Notes under the pieces: model-generated | Told to the model about the DNA's origin: nothing | Databases searched by the model: none | What the model saw: the letters and a program-made list of their open reading frames with translations, nothing else | Translations under genes and position numbers: made by a program | Source of the DNA: an uncultured Roseburia sp. | Lineage (GTDB): Bacteria; Bacillota; Clostridia; Lachnospirales; Lachnospiraceae | DNA length: 64,000 bases | Assembly (NCBI GenBank): GCA_947649645.1 | Contig: CANSSP010000012.1 | Location: 1 to 64,000, forward strand | Reading direction: 5' to 3' | Shown here: positions 33,585-41,032 of the stretch, piece after piece | How the letters are laid out: each line of letters starts with the position of its first letter | Numbering within the stretch: position 1 is the stretch's first letter

Positions 33585-34868
33585 TCAATAATTTATTCCG
33601 GTTATTGCCAGCCTTCCATCCCGCACCCCGAACGTAATGGACGGCATGCCCTCCCCGCCATACAGGGTAAATCCTGCCATACTGGGACTTAAACCGCTCT
33701 CATCGGCCCTCTCTATGGAATTAACCATTTCATCCGTAAAAATCCGCTCCTCCCCCATGGCAGTCAGCGCCTCCCGCGTTTCCACAACCGGATTTTCGCC
33801 GGCCAGGCCTACATACACCGGAAATGCTGTCAGATCCGCCAGTTTTTCGATATCCTTTTCTGCCACAGCCTCTTTAATCCGCCCCGCATAAGCTGCAACG
33901 GCCTCTGTATCTACGGCAAAATTGTCCTCATAGCCATCCTGCGTTTCGAGATTTTCTCCCACACCATCTTCCTTCTGCGCCACGGCCGCATCCCCTCCGG
34001 TCCGTCCGATTTCAAATTCCAGCTGTCCCGCCGCTCCCGGCGCAATTTCATATTTGTCCAGCACGACGACCGGATTCCCGCTCCGGCTGATATAAAACTT
34101 TGTATGGCTGTCGACGCCCTCCCAGTTCTGTGTCCAGAATTCCGCGCCTTCCTCCTCTGCCGCCTGTATCTGATCCAGAATACTCTGATCTGCAATCCGC
34201 GCATAATCTTCCCCCAGAAGATCGCAAAGCGTCACCCATTTCCCCGCTTCCATGTCAAAATTATAAAACCGCGTTTCGCCATATGCGCTGCTCCAGCTCT
34301 CCGTCCCCGTCACTGCTATGGACAGATACCGGTCCGTCTGCGTCTTCACTTCATACCACACTCTGATCGATATGTTGTGTTCTGCCCATTCTTCTTTTGT
34401 ACCTCCGGTATCCAGAAAAGCCTGCCTGTACTCGTCTGCCCGCGTTTCCGCCTCCCGCGCATACTGTTCACAAAACGCATGAATATCCTCGTTTACCGCA
34501 CGTTCCATCCCTTTCAGCCCTTCCGCAATCATTTCGATACTTGGAATTTCAACCGAAATCTTTAAATCTTCGGTATCTGTGTCATAGGAGCGGATGGTAA
34601 ACACCCTGGCCAACGCCCCGATGACCGGAATACTGTACATTTCCCGGGCAAATGCCTCACTCGTATTCACCCCCGCCCCAAAAAGGACTGCCACGGCCGC
34701 TGCCGCTGCCACCGTTCTCTTTCGTATAACCGAAACTTTCTTTTTCTCAGCCATTTTCATATTGTGCTTTTTCTCTCCCCTCTCCAGTTCCATCCCGACA
34801 CGCTCCGAAAGTTCTTTCGGAATTGCAATGTCATCATATTTTTGTTTTGCCTCCGCCATTCTCTTCAT
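33585..34868 (-). CDS. rsiV: RsiV-like anti-sigma factor (DUF3298), 427 aa
   Basis: Cytoplasmic N-terminus (KRMAEAKQKYDDIAIPKELSERV) of the kind that binds ECF sigma factors. One membrane segment lies at about residues 52-72 (TVAAAAAVAVLFGAGV). The external domain matches the RsiV/DUF3298 fold (FYNFDMEAGKWVTLCDLL, FYISRSGNPVVVLDKYEIAPGA). RsiV of Bacillus binds lysozyme and is then cleaved to free SigV. Here an extra ~110-residue C-terminal domain (EAVAAYAGRIKEAVAEKD to the end) is fused on, which RsiV lacks. The start overlaps the sigma gene by 4 bases. Confidence 0.8.
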   Translation of the reverse strand: MKRMAEAKQKYDDIAIPKELSERVGMELERGEKKHNMKMAEKKKVSVIRKRTVAAAAAVAVLFGAGVNTSEAFAREMYSIPVIGALARVFTIRSYDTDTEDLKISVEIPSIEMIAEGLKGMERAVNEDIHAFCEQYAREAETRADEYRQAFLDTGGTKEEWAEHNISIRVWYEVKTQTDRYLSIAVTGTESWSSAYGETRFYNFDMEAGKWVTLCDLLGEDYARIADQSILDQIQAAEEEGAEFWTQNWEGVDSHTKFYISRSGNPVVVLDKYEIAPGAAGQLEFEIGRTGGDAAVAQKEDGVGENLETQDGYEDNFAVDTEAVAAYAGRIKEAVAEKDIEKLADLTAFPVYVGLAGENPVVETREALTAMGEERIFTDEMVNSIERADESGLSPSMAGFTLYGGEGMPSITFGVRDGRLAITGINY

Positions 34869-35356
34869 ACGTCTTCCTCCTCCAAAGCAATTTTTAATGT
34901 TTTCAGTCCCCTGTACAGCTTCGTCTTCACCGTATTTAAATTTATCCCCAGAATCCGGGCTATCTCATCCAGCGTCAGTTCCTCAAAAAATCTGAGTTTT
35001 ATTATTTTCTGCACCGTTTCCTCCAGCCTGCCTATCCGGTCGTACAGATCATCATGGATCTCGTATCCTTTCTCTTCATAAGGCCGTTCCAGGCTCTCAT
35101 TCTCATCCACCGCAGCCTCCCTTTTTTTCTGATTCAGAATGGCAAGGCTTTCATTCAATACAATCCTGTAAAACCACGTCTTAACCGCCGCCTCATTTTT
35201 CAGATCCTCATAATGCTCCAGCGCCTTGCAGACCGCATTTTGCACTGCGTCCAGCGCGTCCTCCTGATTCCTGACGTAACTGAAAGCCAGACGGTAAAAC
35301 CTGTCCTGGTTTCTGACAATATACGAAGACAGCTTTTCATATAAGTCCTGTTTCAA
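34865..35356 (-). CDS. sigV: ECF RNA polymerase sigma factor, SigV-like
   Basis: 163 residues with region 2 (FYRLAFSYVRNQEDALDAVQNA, VKTWFYRIVLN) and region 4 (IIKLRFFEELTLDEIARILGINLNTVKTKLYRGLKTLK). It has the size and sequence style of the SigV group, which answers cell-wall stress such as lysozyme. Coupled by a 4-base overlap to its anti-sigma gene. AAGGAGAGG precedes the ATG. No O-acetyltransferase target gene lies next to it. Confidence 0.9.
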   Translation of the reverse strand: MKQDLYEKLSSYIVRNQDRFYRLAFSYVRNQEDALDAVQNAVCKALEHYEDLKNEAAVKTWFYRIVLNESLAILNQKKREAAVDENESLERPYEEKGYEIHDDLYDRIGRLEETVQKIIKLRFFEELTLDEIARILGINLNTVKTKLYRGLKTLKIALEEEDV

Positions 35357-35409
35357 AACACCCTCTCCTTTCTCCTCTTCCTCTGTTCGTACCTCATTTC
35401 TTCCGTACT

Positions 35410-35444
35410 ATTATATAGATCACAGAACGCCTGGAAAAGTTTCA
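35410..35444 (-). promoter_or_regulatory. Candidate promoter(s) of the sigma/anti-sigma pair
   Basis: Minus-strand TTTCCA (35437-35432), 16 bases, TATAAT (35415-35410) forms a sigma-A-like promoter. Immediately upstream is TGAAAC (35444-35439), the -35 hexamer favoured by SigV/SigX-type ECF factors. No well-spaced CGTC -10 partner was found, so autoregulation is only suggested. Confidence 0.4.
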
Positions 35445-35454
35445 GAAACACAAG

Positions 35455-35488
35455 AAAAAGCGGACAGTCCGGATAGCGCTGCCCGCCT
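35455..35488 (-). terminator. Terminator of the trpB2 gene
   Basis: Minus-strand GCGGGCAG pairs with CTGTCCGC (one G-T pair) around an 11-base loop and continues as TTTTTC. It lies 30 bases after the trpB2 stop. Confidence 0.8.
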
Positions 35489-35517
35489 TTCTGCAATTTT
35501 ATGAAATTCAACACTAC

Positions 35518-36900
35518 CTATGATCGCTCACTCAGCCTGGGAAGTTTATCGCGATAAACAGCCAGTTCTTCATCTGTCGGAACAAAATCGTCCAGTTCAC
35601 CGTCATGAAATTTTCCATAAGCTTTCATATCAAAATATCCCGTACCGGTAAGACCGAATACAATCGTTTTCTCTTCGCCGTTTTCCCTGCATCTGACTGC
35701 CTCGTCAATGGCGATACGAATTGCGTGAGAACTTTCCGGCGCGGGCAGAATCCCCTCCACCCTTGCAAAATATTCTGCCGCCTCAAACACTTCCGACTGC
35801 TTCACGCTGACTGCTTCCATCATGCCCTGATCATACAGTTCTGACAGCGTGGAACTCATCCCATGATAGCGCAGGCCACCCGCATGGCTGGCGGACGGAA
35901 TAAAGCCACTGCCCAGCGTATACATCTTCGCAAGCGGACAGACCATTCCCGTATCACAGAAATCGTAAGCGTACACGCCACGGGTAAAGCTCGGACAGGA
36001 TGCCGGCTCAACAGCAATGATACGGTAGTCTGCTTCCTGGCGCAGTTTTTCTCCCATAAACGGAGCGATCAGACCGCCGAGATTTGATCCGCCTCCGGCG
36101 CAGCCGATGATGATATCCGGTTTTATGTCATATTTATCCAGAGCCGTTTTCGTCTCCAGACCGATGACGGACTGATGCAGAAGCACCTGGCTGAGCACAC
36201 TGCCCAGCACATAGCGGTAACCATCATCTGATATGGCCTTCTCAACCGCCTCAGAAATAGCACAGCCAAGACTTCCTGTCGTATCCGGGTGTTCGGCAAG
36301 AATCTTCCTTCCCACCTCGGTTTCCAAAGACGGCGACGGAGCGACAGACGCCCCGTAAGTGCGCATCACCTCACGCCGGAATGGTTTCTGTTCATAGGAG
36401 CATTTTACCATATATACCTTACAGTCCAGGCCAAAATAAGAACATGCCATAGAAAGAGCTGTCCCCCACTGACCGGCTCCGGTTTCGGTTGTCACGCCCT
36501 TAAGCCCCTGCCTGCCGGCATAATATGCCTGCGCTATGGCAGAGTTTAGTTTGTGGCTGCCGCTGGTATTGTTGCCTTCAAATTTATAATAAATCTTTGC
36601 CGGTGTGCCGAGCTTTTCTTCCAGGCAATACGCGCGGACCAGCGGAGATGGGCGATACATTCTGTAAAAATTGCGGATTTCCTCCGGAATCTCAAAAAAC
36701 GGAGTATCGTTATCAAGCTCCTGTCTGACCAGCTCCTCACAGAATACGCCCGAAAGCTCCCGGGCCGTCATCGGCTGACAGGTGACCGGATTTAAAAGCG
36801 GCGCCGGTTTCTGCTTCATATCGGCGCGCAGATTGTACCATGCCTTCGGTATTTCGTTTTCGTCAAGATATATTTTGTATGGGATTTTTTCATATTTCAT
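35518..36900 (-). CDS. trpB: TrpB2-type tryptophan synthase beta chain
   Basis: PLP enzyme that joins indole and serine to tryptophan. Start at 36898-36900 (MKYEKIPYK), directly after TGGAGGTAACCGCA. PLP lysine in SGSHKLNSA (Lys117), phosphate loop GCAGGGSNLGG, and ETGAGQWGTALSMA. The extended N-terminus (YLDENEIPKAWYNLRADM, KPAPLLNPVT) and 460 residues mark the TrpB2 group, which works without TrpA, often salvaging indole. No other trp gene is nearby. A tryptophan T-box controls it. Confidence 0.92.
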   Translation of the reverse strand: MKYEKIPYKIYLDENEIPKAWYNLRADMKQKPAPLLNPVTCQPMTARELSGVFCEELVRQELDNDTPFFEIPEEIRNFYRMYRPSPLVRAYCLEEKLGTPAKIYYKFEGNNTSGSHKLNSAIAQAYYAGRQGLKGVTTETGAGQWGTALSMACSYFGLDCKVYMVKCSYEQKPFRREVMRTYGASVAPSPSLETEVGRKILAEHPDTTGSLGCAISEAVEKAISDDGYRYVLGSVLSQVLLHQSVIGLETKTALDKYDIKPDIIIGCAGGGSNLGGLIAPFMGEKLRQEADYRIIAVEPASCPSFTRGVYAYDFCDTGMVCPLAKMYTLGSGFIPSASHAGGLRYHGMSSTLSELYDQGMMEAVSVKQSEVFEAAEYFARVEGILPAPESSHAIRIAIDEAVRCRENGEEKTIVFGLTGTGYFDMKAYGKFHDGELDDFVPTDEELAVYRDKLPRLSERS

Positions 36901-37119
36901 TGCGGTTACCTCCATATATTTCCGTTCACACGGATTCGCTTTTCTGTTTTCGTTCAGAATGCTTTGTCTTTTACGCGCCCTTCCGGACGCCAGCGTTTTG
37001 TCAGTAACATAGTATTTACCTCCCCCGATACATCCTGCGTTTACCCTTTGCCAGCAAAAAAGAATCCTGCGGCAGAACGCTTTCCCGAAACCCTTCCGTG
37101 TAAGTTGCCAGAACTTTTA

Positions 37120-37433
37120 CAGGAAACAAAAAAACGCCCTTGACAGAAACAGACTCTCTGTCAAGGACGAACGGGTACTGATACAGTACGACACGATCCG
37201 CGGTGCCACCTTGATTCACGGTATAAACCGTGCGCTCAGCAGAATACAGACATATCCCCGGCATTTATACGCCTGCCTGCAGCGTCGCAGAATACTCTGT
37301 AAATATCACATTTGACTGCGCCCTCAGCGGTCCATTTGACAACTTGTTTCATATCTGCTTCTCAGCGCCGCAGACTCTCTGTAAAGGCATCATTGCCGTT
37401 ATCTCCGCTTCAACGGTTTGAAGTATTAAATTT
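37120..37433 (-). promoter_or_regulatory. T-box riboswitch, tryptophan-specific
   Basis: The minus-strand leader of trpB2 carries the T-box sequence AAGGTGGCACCGCG (about 37212-37199). A terminator follows: CTTGACAGA pairs with TCTGTCAAG, then GGCGTTTTTTT (about 37166-37128). The upstream Stem I region has AGAGAGTC and a specifier segment AAATGGACCGCTGAG in which TGG (37334-37332) is the Trp codon. Uncharged tRNA-Trp should pair with it, stabilise the antiterminator and switch trpB2 on. The match of a Trp specifier with a tryptophan gene supports the reading. Confidence 0.93.
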
Positions 37434-37439
37434 TAACAT

Positions 37440-37468
37440 ACTATATCACTATGGTATGCGTATGTCAA
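37440..37468 (-). promoter_or_regulatory. Promoter of the T-box/trpB2 transcript
   Basis: Minus-strand TTGACA (37468-37463), exactly 17 bases, TATAGT (37445-37440): a near-consensus sigma-A promoter placing the transcript start just before the T-box leader. Confidence 0.85.
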
Positions 37469-37659
37469 GCATTTTATCTCTCATTCTCTGCCGTTCTTCT
37501 CTTACACTCACTGTTGGTAAGATTCGACTATGGAAATACCGCAAAACCTGATATATAATGAAAGCTGACAAAAAGCCCCAGATTTGCCATGATCGCAGCC
37601 ACAGGTCCGTGATACCCGGCAGTGTCATCGCAGACGCTCTGATATTTATGGAGGAAGTA

Positions 37660-38895
37660 ATGAAAGTTGATTTTATGGAAATGTTACACCAGATGACAGC
37701 GTGTGCCGGAATCGGACTGACCATTATCAAAAAGAGCACGCAGCCGCCGGAATTTGACATGGGAATCCGCAGAACGATCTTCGGACAGGCTGAACTGGAA
37801 CACTGCGTCGCAATGCTGTACAAGAAAAGCAGAACCGGCGTGCTCTATTTTGTGACGGACTATTTTCTGACAGAATACTGCCTCTTCCGGATTCCCGAAC
37901 CGGAAAGCCAGTACGGAGATTTTATTCTTATAGGCCCTTACCGCAGCTCCCGCCTGAAAGACTTCCGGATCAAAAAAATGATGGCAAAAACCGGCATACC
38001 CGAAGAATATGAAAACGATATCCGGGAATATCACAATATCGTTCCTGTGGCCACAAACATCGGCTGTCTGCGTGAAATCTGCGCTGCCGCCGCACAGATG
38101 CTGTACATGGACATTCCTGTAGTCACGGAACATTTTATCCAGCAGATCCCCAGAAACGACTTCAGACAAAAACCGGCTTCGGGAGAACTCTCTGTCCGCA
38201 TCATCGAAGAGAGGTACGCACTGGAGGCAGGGCTTCTTAAGGCCATCCAGAGCGGCGATACACAGGAGGCATTCCGGCGTCTGCGGGACCTGAAACATTA
38301 TCGTCTCTCCCAGCGTTCCTTTGACCCGGTGCGCGATCTGAAAAATATTCTCCTCAGCACCAACACGCTGATGCGCAAGGCTGCGGAAAACGGCGGCGTT
38401 CATCCTGTCTATGTGGACACCGTGTCCAGAAGCTTTGCCGTACACATCGAATCCATAAAGTCCGTCCGCGAAGCCGGATCGTTTCTGACCGAACTGGTAC
38501 AGACATACTGTCTGCTGGTGCAGACATTTTCCATGAAAGGCCATTCTCCCGTTGTGCAGAGAGTCGTGCGCCACATCAATCTCAATCTCTCCGACAACCT
38601 GTCCTTAAAATGGCTGGCGGAAGCGTACACAGTTAACGCAAGTTATCTGTCGACGCTGTTCCGCAAAGAGATGGGCATGACGCTGACCGGCTACGTCAAT
38701 CATCAGAGAATCCACTATGCCATCCTGCTTCTGGATTCCACCAATCTGCAGATACAGCAGATTGCTTCCGAGTGCGGCATTTACGACGTCAACTACTTCC
38801 GGAAACTGTTTAAAAAGATCACCGGAAAAACCCCGGCAGAATATGCCAGGGAACTGCGGTGGATCTCAAAAAAACAATATATTTACAGCAAATAG
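37660..38895 (+). CDS. AraC-family transcriptional regulator, 411 aa
   Basis: Start at ATG 37660 after GGAGGAAGTA; a longer frame from 37558 lacks a binding site. The N-terminal ~300 residues are a sensor-like region of unknown ligand (GVLYFVTDYFLTEYCLFRIPEPES, IEERYALEAGLLKAIQSGD), typical of clostridial AraC regulators of sugar genes. The C-terminal 100 residues hold the two helix-turn-helix units (LSLKWLAEAYTVNASYLSTLFRKEMG and IQQIASECGIYDVNYFRKLFKKITGKTPAEYA). It lies 107 bases ahead of the sugar symporter in the same direction, probably its activator, and diverges from the T-box transcript. Confidence 0.9.
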   Translation: MKVDFMEMLHQMTACAGIGLTIIKKSTQPPEFDMGIRRTIFGQAELEHCVAMLYKKSRTGVLYFVTDYFLTEYCLFRIPEPESQYGDFILIGPYRSSRLKDFRIKKMMAKTGIPEEYENDIREYHNIVPVATNIGCLREICAAAAQMLYMDIPVVTEHFIQQIPRNDFRQKPASGELSVRIIEERYALEAGLLKAIQSGDTQEAFRRLRDLKHYRLSQRSFDPVRDLKNILLSTNTLMRKAAENGGVHPVYVDTVSRSFAVHIESIKSVREAGSFLTELVQTYCLLVQTFSMKGHSPVVQRVVRHINLNLSDNLSLKWLAEAYTVNASYLSTLFRKEMGMTLTGYVNHQRIHYAILLLDSTNLQIQQIASECGIYDVNYFRKLFKKITGKTPAEYARELRWISKKQYIYSK

Positions 38896-38912
38896 CAAAA
38901 ATCGAACTCCTT

Positions 38913-38936
38913 TGACATTTTCTTTTATGTTATAAT
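38913..38936 (+). promoter_or_regulatory. Candidate promoter of the GPH symporter
   Basis: TATAAT at 38931-38936 with a TG two bases upstream (ATGTTATAAT), an extended -10. The TTGACA at 38913-38918 is only 12 bases away, too close to be a normal -35, so the promoter probably needs an activator, for which the AraC protein is the natural candidate. Confidence 0.5.
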
Positions 38937-39002
38937 TGATACGTGGGGTAGCGATTCTGAAACACGCGGGCAGAATCAATTTCAGAACCAAAGGAGAAAT
39001 GT

Positions 39003-40487
39003 ATGGGTACAAAAAACACAAACAACGGAGGCGCCAGCAATACGATTCACCGTGCCAAAATATGGGAAATCGGCTTATACGCCCTGAACAACACATCAAC
39101 CAATATCTACATGATGATTTTCATGTATATCTCTTATTTCCTGACGGGTATTGTAGGCGTCTCTGTCATTATTGCCGGGACCATCACAACCGTTATGAGA
39201 ATGTGGGACGGCGTGACAGACCCGATCATCGGATACATTGTCGACAAGACAAATTCGAAGTTCGGAAAGAACCGCCCGTTTATTATTATCGGAAACCTGA
39301 TCCTGATGGTCAGCAGCCTTATCATCTACAAAGTAACGCCGATACTTCCGCAGGCGGCCAGATTTCCGTTCTATATCGTGATGTATATGATCTATATCAT
39401 CGGATATACCTGTCAGTGCGTCGTCACAAAATCCGCACAGACCTGTCTGACGAACGACCCGAGCCAGCGCCCGATTTTTGCCATGTTTGACACCATCTTC
39501 GGCGCACTGATGATGGCCAGCGTTCCGGTACTCGTGACGAATGTTCTGATACCGAAATACGGCGGTGCCGCAGCGTTCTCCAGCCCCGACTTTTTCGTCG
39601 GCCTGTGGATGACGCTCGCCCCAATCTCTTTCCTGTTTGCCATCCTCGCCATCATCGGCCTGTGGCGGAAAGACCGGCTGGAATATTACGGAACCGGCGT
39701 CGCAGTGCGTATCCGTTTCCGCGACTACTGGGAAGTATTAAAAAACAACCGTGCCATCCAGATGCTCGTGGTATCCGCATCTTCCGATAAGCTTTCAATG
39801 TCCATGCGGAGCAATTCCGTAATTTACGTCATGCTGTTCGGTATTATCATGGGCAACTATGAGTTATACGGAGCAACCAGCGCCCTGTTAACCGTCCCGA
39901 ACATCCTTGTGACGCTGGCGCTGATGAACTTTATCGCAAGACGCATGGGGCAGAAAATGGCACTTCTGGTCGGAACCTGGGGCGGCATTATCTCCGCACT
40001 TCTGACTTTTGTGTTATTCCTCTTCGGTGATCCGACCACCTACAGTCTGACCGATGTTTCCTTCTTCACTGTCGCATATATTATCCTCTTTGTGGCGATG
40101 AACGGCTTCAGCAGCATGTCCTCCAACATCGTTATCCCGATGACAGCGGACTGCGCAGACTACGAGGTATACCGTTCCGGAAAATATGTGCCGGGACTGA
40201 TGGGAACGCTCTTTAGTTTTGTGGATAAGATGATCTCTGCACTGGCCGGAACTTTTGTATCCCTGATGATCGCATCGATCGGCTTTAAGACAGAACAGCC
40301 GACGCAGGATACCCCGTATTCGACCGGAATATTCTGGGTAACCATGGCATGCTTTATCGGTGCACCTGTTCTCGGATGGATCTGCAACCTCGTTGCCATG
40401 AAGTTCTATCCTCTGAGCAAAGAAAAAATGGAAGAAATCCAGGAAGAAATCGCGGCAATCAAAGCAAAAGCACAGGCTTCCTCATAA
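39003..40487 (+). CDS. GPH-family sugar:cation symporter (MelB/YicJ-like)
   Basis: 494 residues with about twelve membrane segments. The family signature GVTDPIIGYIVDKTNSKFGKNRPF carries the conserved Asp residues of the cation site near residue 75. FSSMSSNIVIPMTADCADYEVYRSGKYVPGLMG is the matching motif in the second half. Carries glycosides or uronides with Na+ or H+; substrate unknown. The C-terminus is a cytoplasmic helix (SKEKMEEIQEEIAAIKAKAQ). No glycosidase gene is adjacent. Confidence 0.9.
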   Translation: MGTKNTNNGGASNTIHRAKIWEIGLYALNNTSTNIYMMIFMYISYFLTGIVGVSVIIAGTITTVMRMWDGVTDPIIGYIVDKTNSKFGKNRPFIIIGNLILMVSSLIIYKVTPILPQAARFPFYIVMYMIYIIGYTCQCVVTKSAQTCLTNDPSQRPIFAMFDTIFGALMMASVPVLVTNVLIPKYGGAAAFSSPDFFVGLWMTLAPISFLFAILAIIGLWRKDRLEYYGTGVAVRIRFRDYWEVLKNNRAIQMLVVSASSDKLSMSMRSNSVIYVMLFGIIMGNYELYGATSALLTVPNILVTLALMNFIARRMGQKMALLVGTWGGIISALLTFVLFLFGDPTTYSLTDVSFFTVAYIILFVAMNGFSSMSSNIVIPMTADCADYEVYRSGKYVPGLMGTLFSFVDKMISALAGTFVSLMIASIGFKTEQPTQDTPYSTGIFWVTMACFIGAPVLGWICNLVAMKFYPLSKEKMEEIQEEIAAIKAKAQASS

Positions 40488-40519
40488 ATTAAACAGCACA
40501 GCGACTGTTTTTATTACAG

Positions 40520-40544
40520 CCTGGTTTCTGCAGCAGAAACCAGG
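40520..40544 (+). terminator. Strong hairpin after the symporter gene (no T-run)
   Basis: CCTGGTTTCTG and CAGAAACCAGG pair perfectly around CAG. A T-run does not follow, so it may be an RNA-stabilising or processing hairpin rather than an intrinsic terminator; the TM2 gene starts 33 bases later. Confidence 0.5.
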
Positions 40545-40576
40545 CAGAACGATTCACAGGAAAGGAGCAGCACCGG

Positions 40577-40942
40577 ATGGAACAGAAAAAATCCACAGAA
40601 CGCTTAAATTTTGCGGAACTGGCCAGATTAGAAGATGAATTACATGAAACCAGAAGAAAATACGGCGTTTCGGAAAAGGAACCGCTCTGGCAAAAACTGG
40701 GCGACCGCTACTATGCATGGAAAGATTCCAGGACGCTGCATCTGGTCAGCCGGAAACGCTACCTTCTCCTGTGTTTTTTCACCGGATGGTTCGGAGGGCA
40801 TCGTTTCTACGAGAAGCGCTTTATACTTGGCCTTTTCTATCTCGCCTTAAGCTGGAGCGGATTTCCGGTCACTCTGGCACTTGTAGATTTTCTGATCGCC
40901 CTGCCGATGAAACCAGACGAGAACGGATATATCCTTATCTGA
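40577..40942 (+). CDS. TM2-domain membrane protein, 121 aa
   Basis: An N-terminal cytoplasmic helix region (residues 1-60) is followed by the TM2 pattern: YLLLCFFTGWFGGHRFYEKRFILGLFYLAL, then a second hydrophobic segment and DFLIALPMKPDENG. TM2 proteins have two short membrane helices with the GxxGxHRFY motif between them; function in bacteria is unknown. AAAGGAG precedes the ATG. Confidence 0.88.
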   Translation: MEQKKSTERLNFAELARLEDELHETRRKYGVSEKEPLWQKLGDRYYAWKDSRTLHLVSRKRYLLLCFFTGWFGGHRFYEKRFILGLFYLALSWSGFPVTLALVDFLIALPMKPDENGYILI

Positions 40943-40977
40943 TACGCTATTCACTTTTTTATTCGTATCACCCCACA

Positions 40978-41013
40978 AATCCCGGCACACCATGCGTGCC
41001 GGGATTCTTTTTT
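40978..41013. terminator. Terminator between convergent TM2 and ger genes
   Basis: AATCCCGGCAC and GTGCCGGGATT pair perfectly around ACCATGC, followed on the plus strand by CTTTTTT. It ends the TM2 gene; on the minus strand the T-run is weaker, but it may also end the ger operon. Confidence 0.88.
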
Positions 41014-41032
41014 CTGCGGCACGCCGCGTTTT

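Noticed and set aside
37684..38574. 296-codon minus-strand frame
   Set aside because: Antisense to the AraC regulator, whose domains and binding site are clear.
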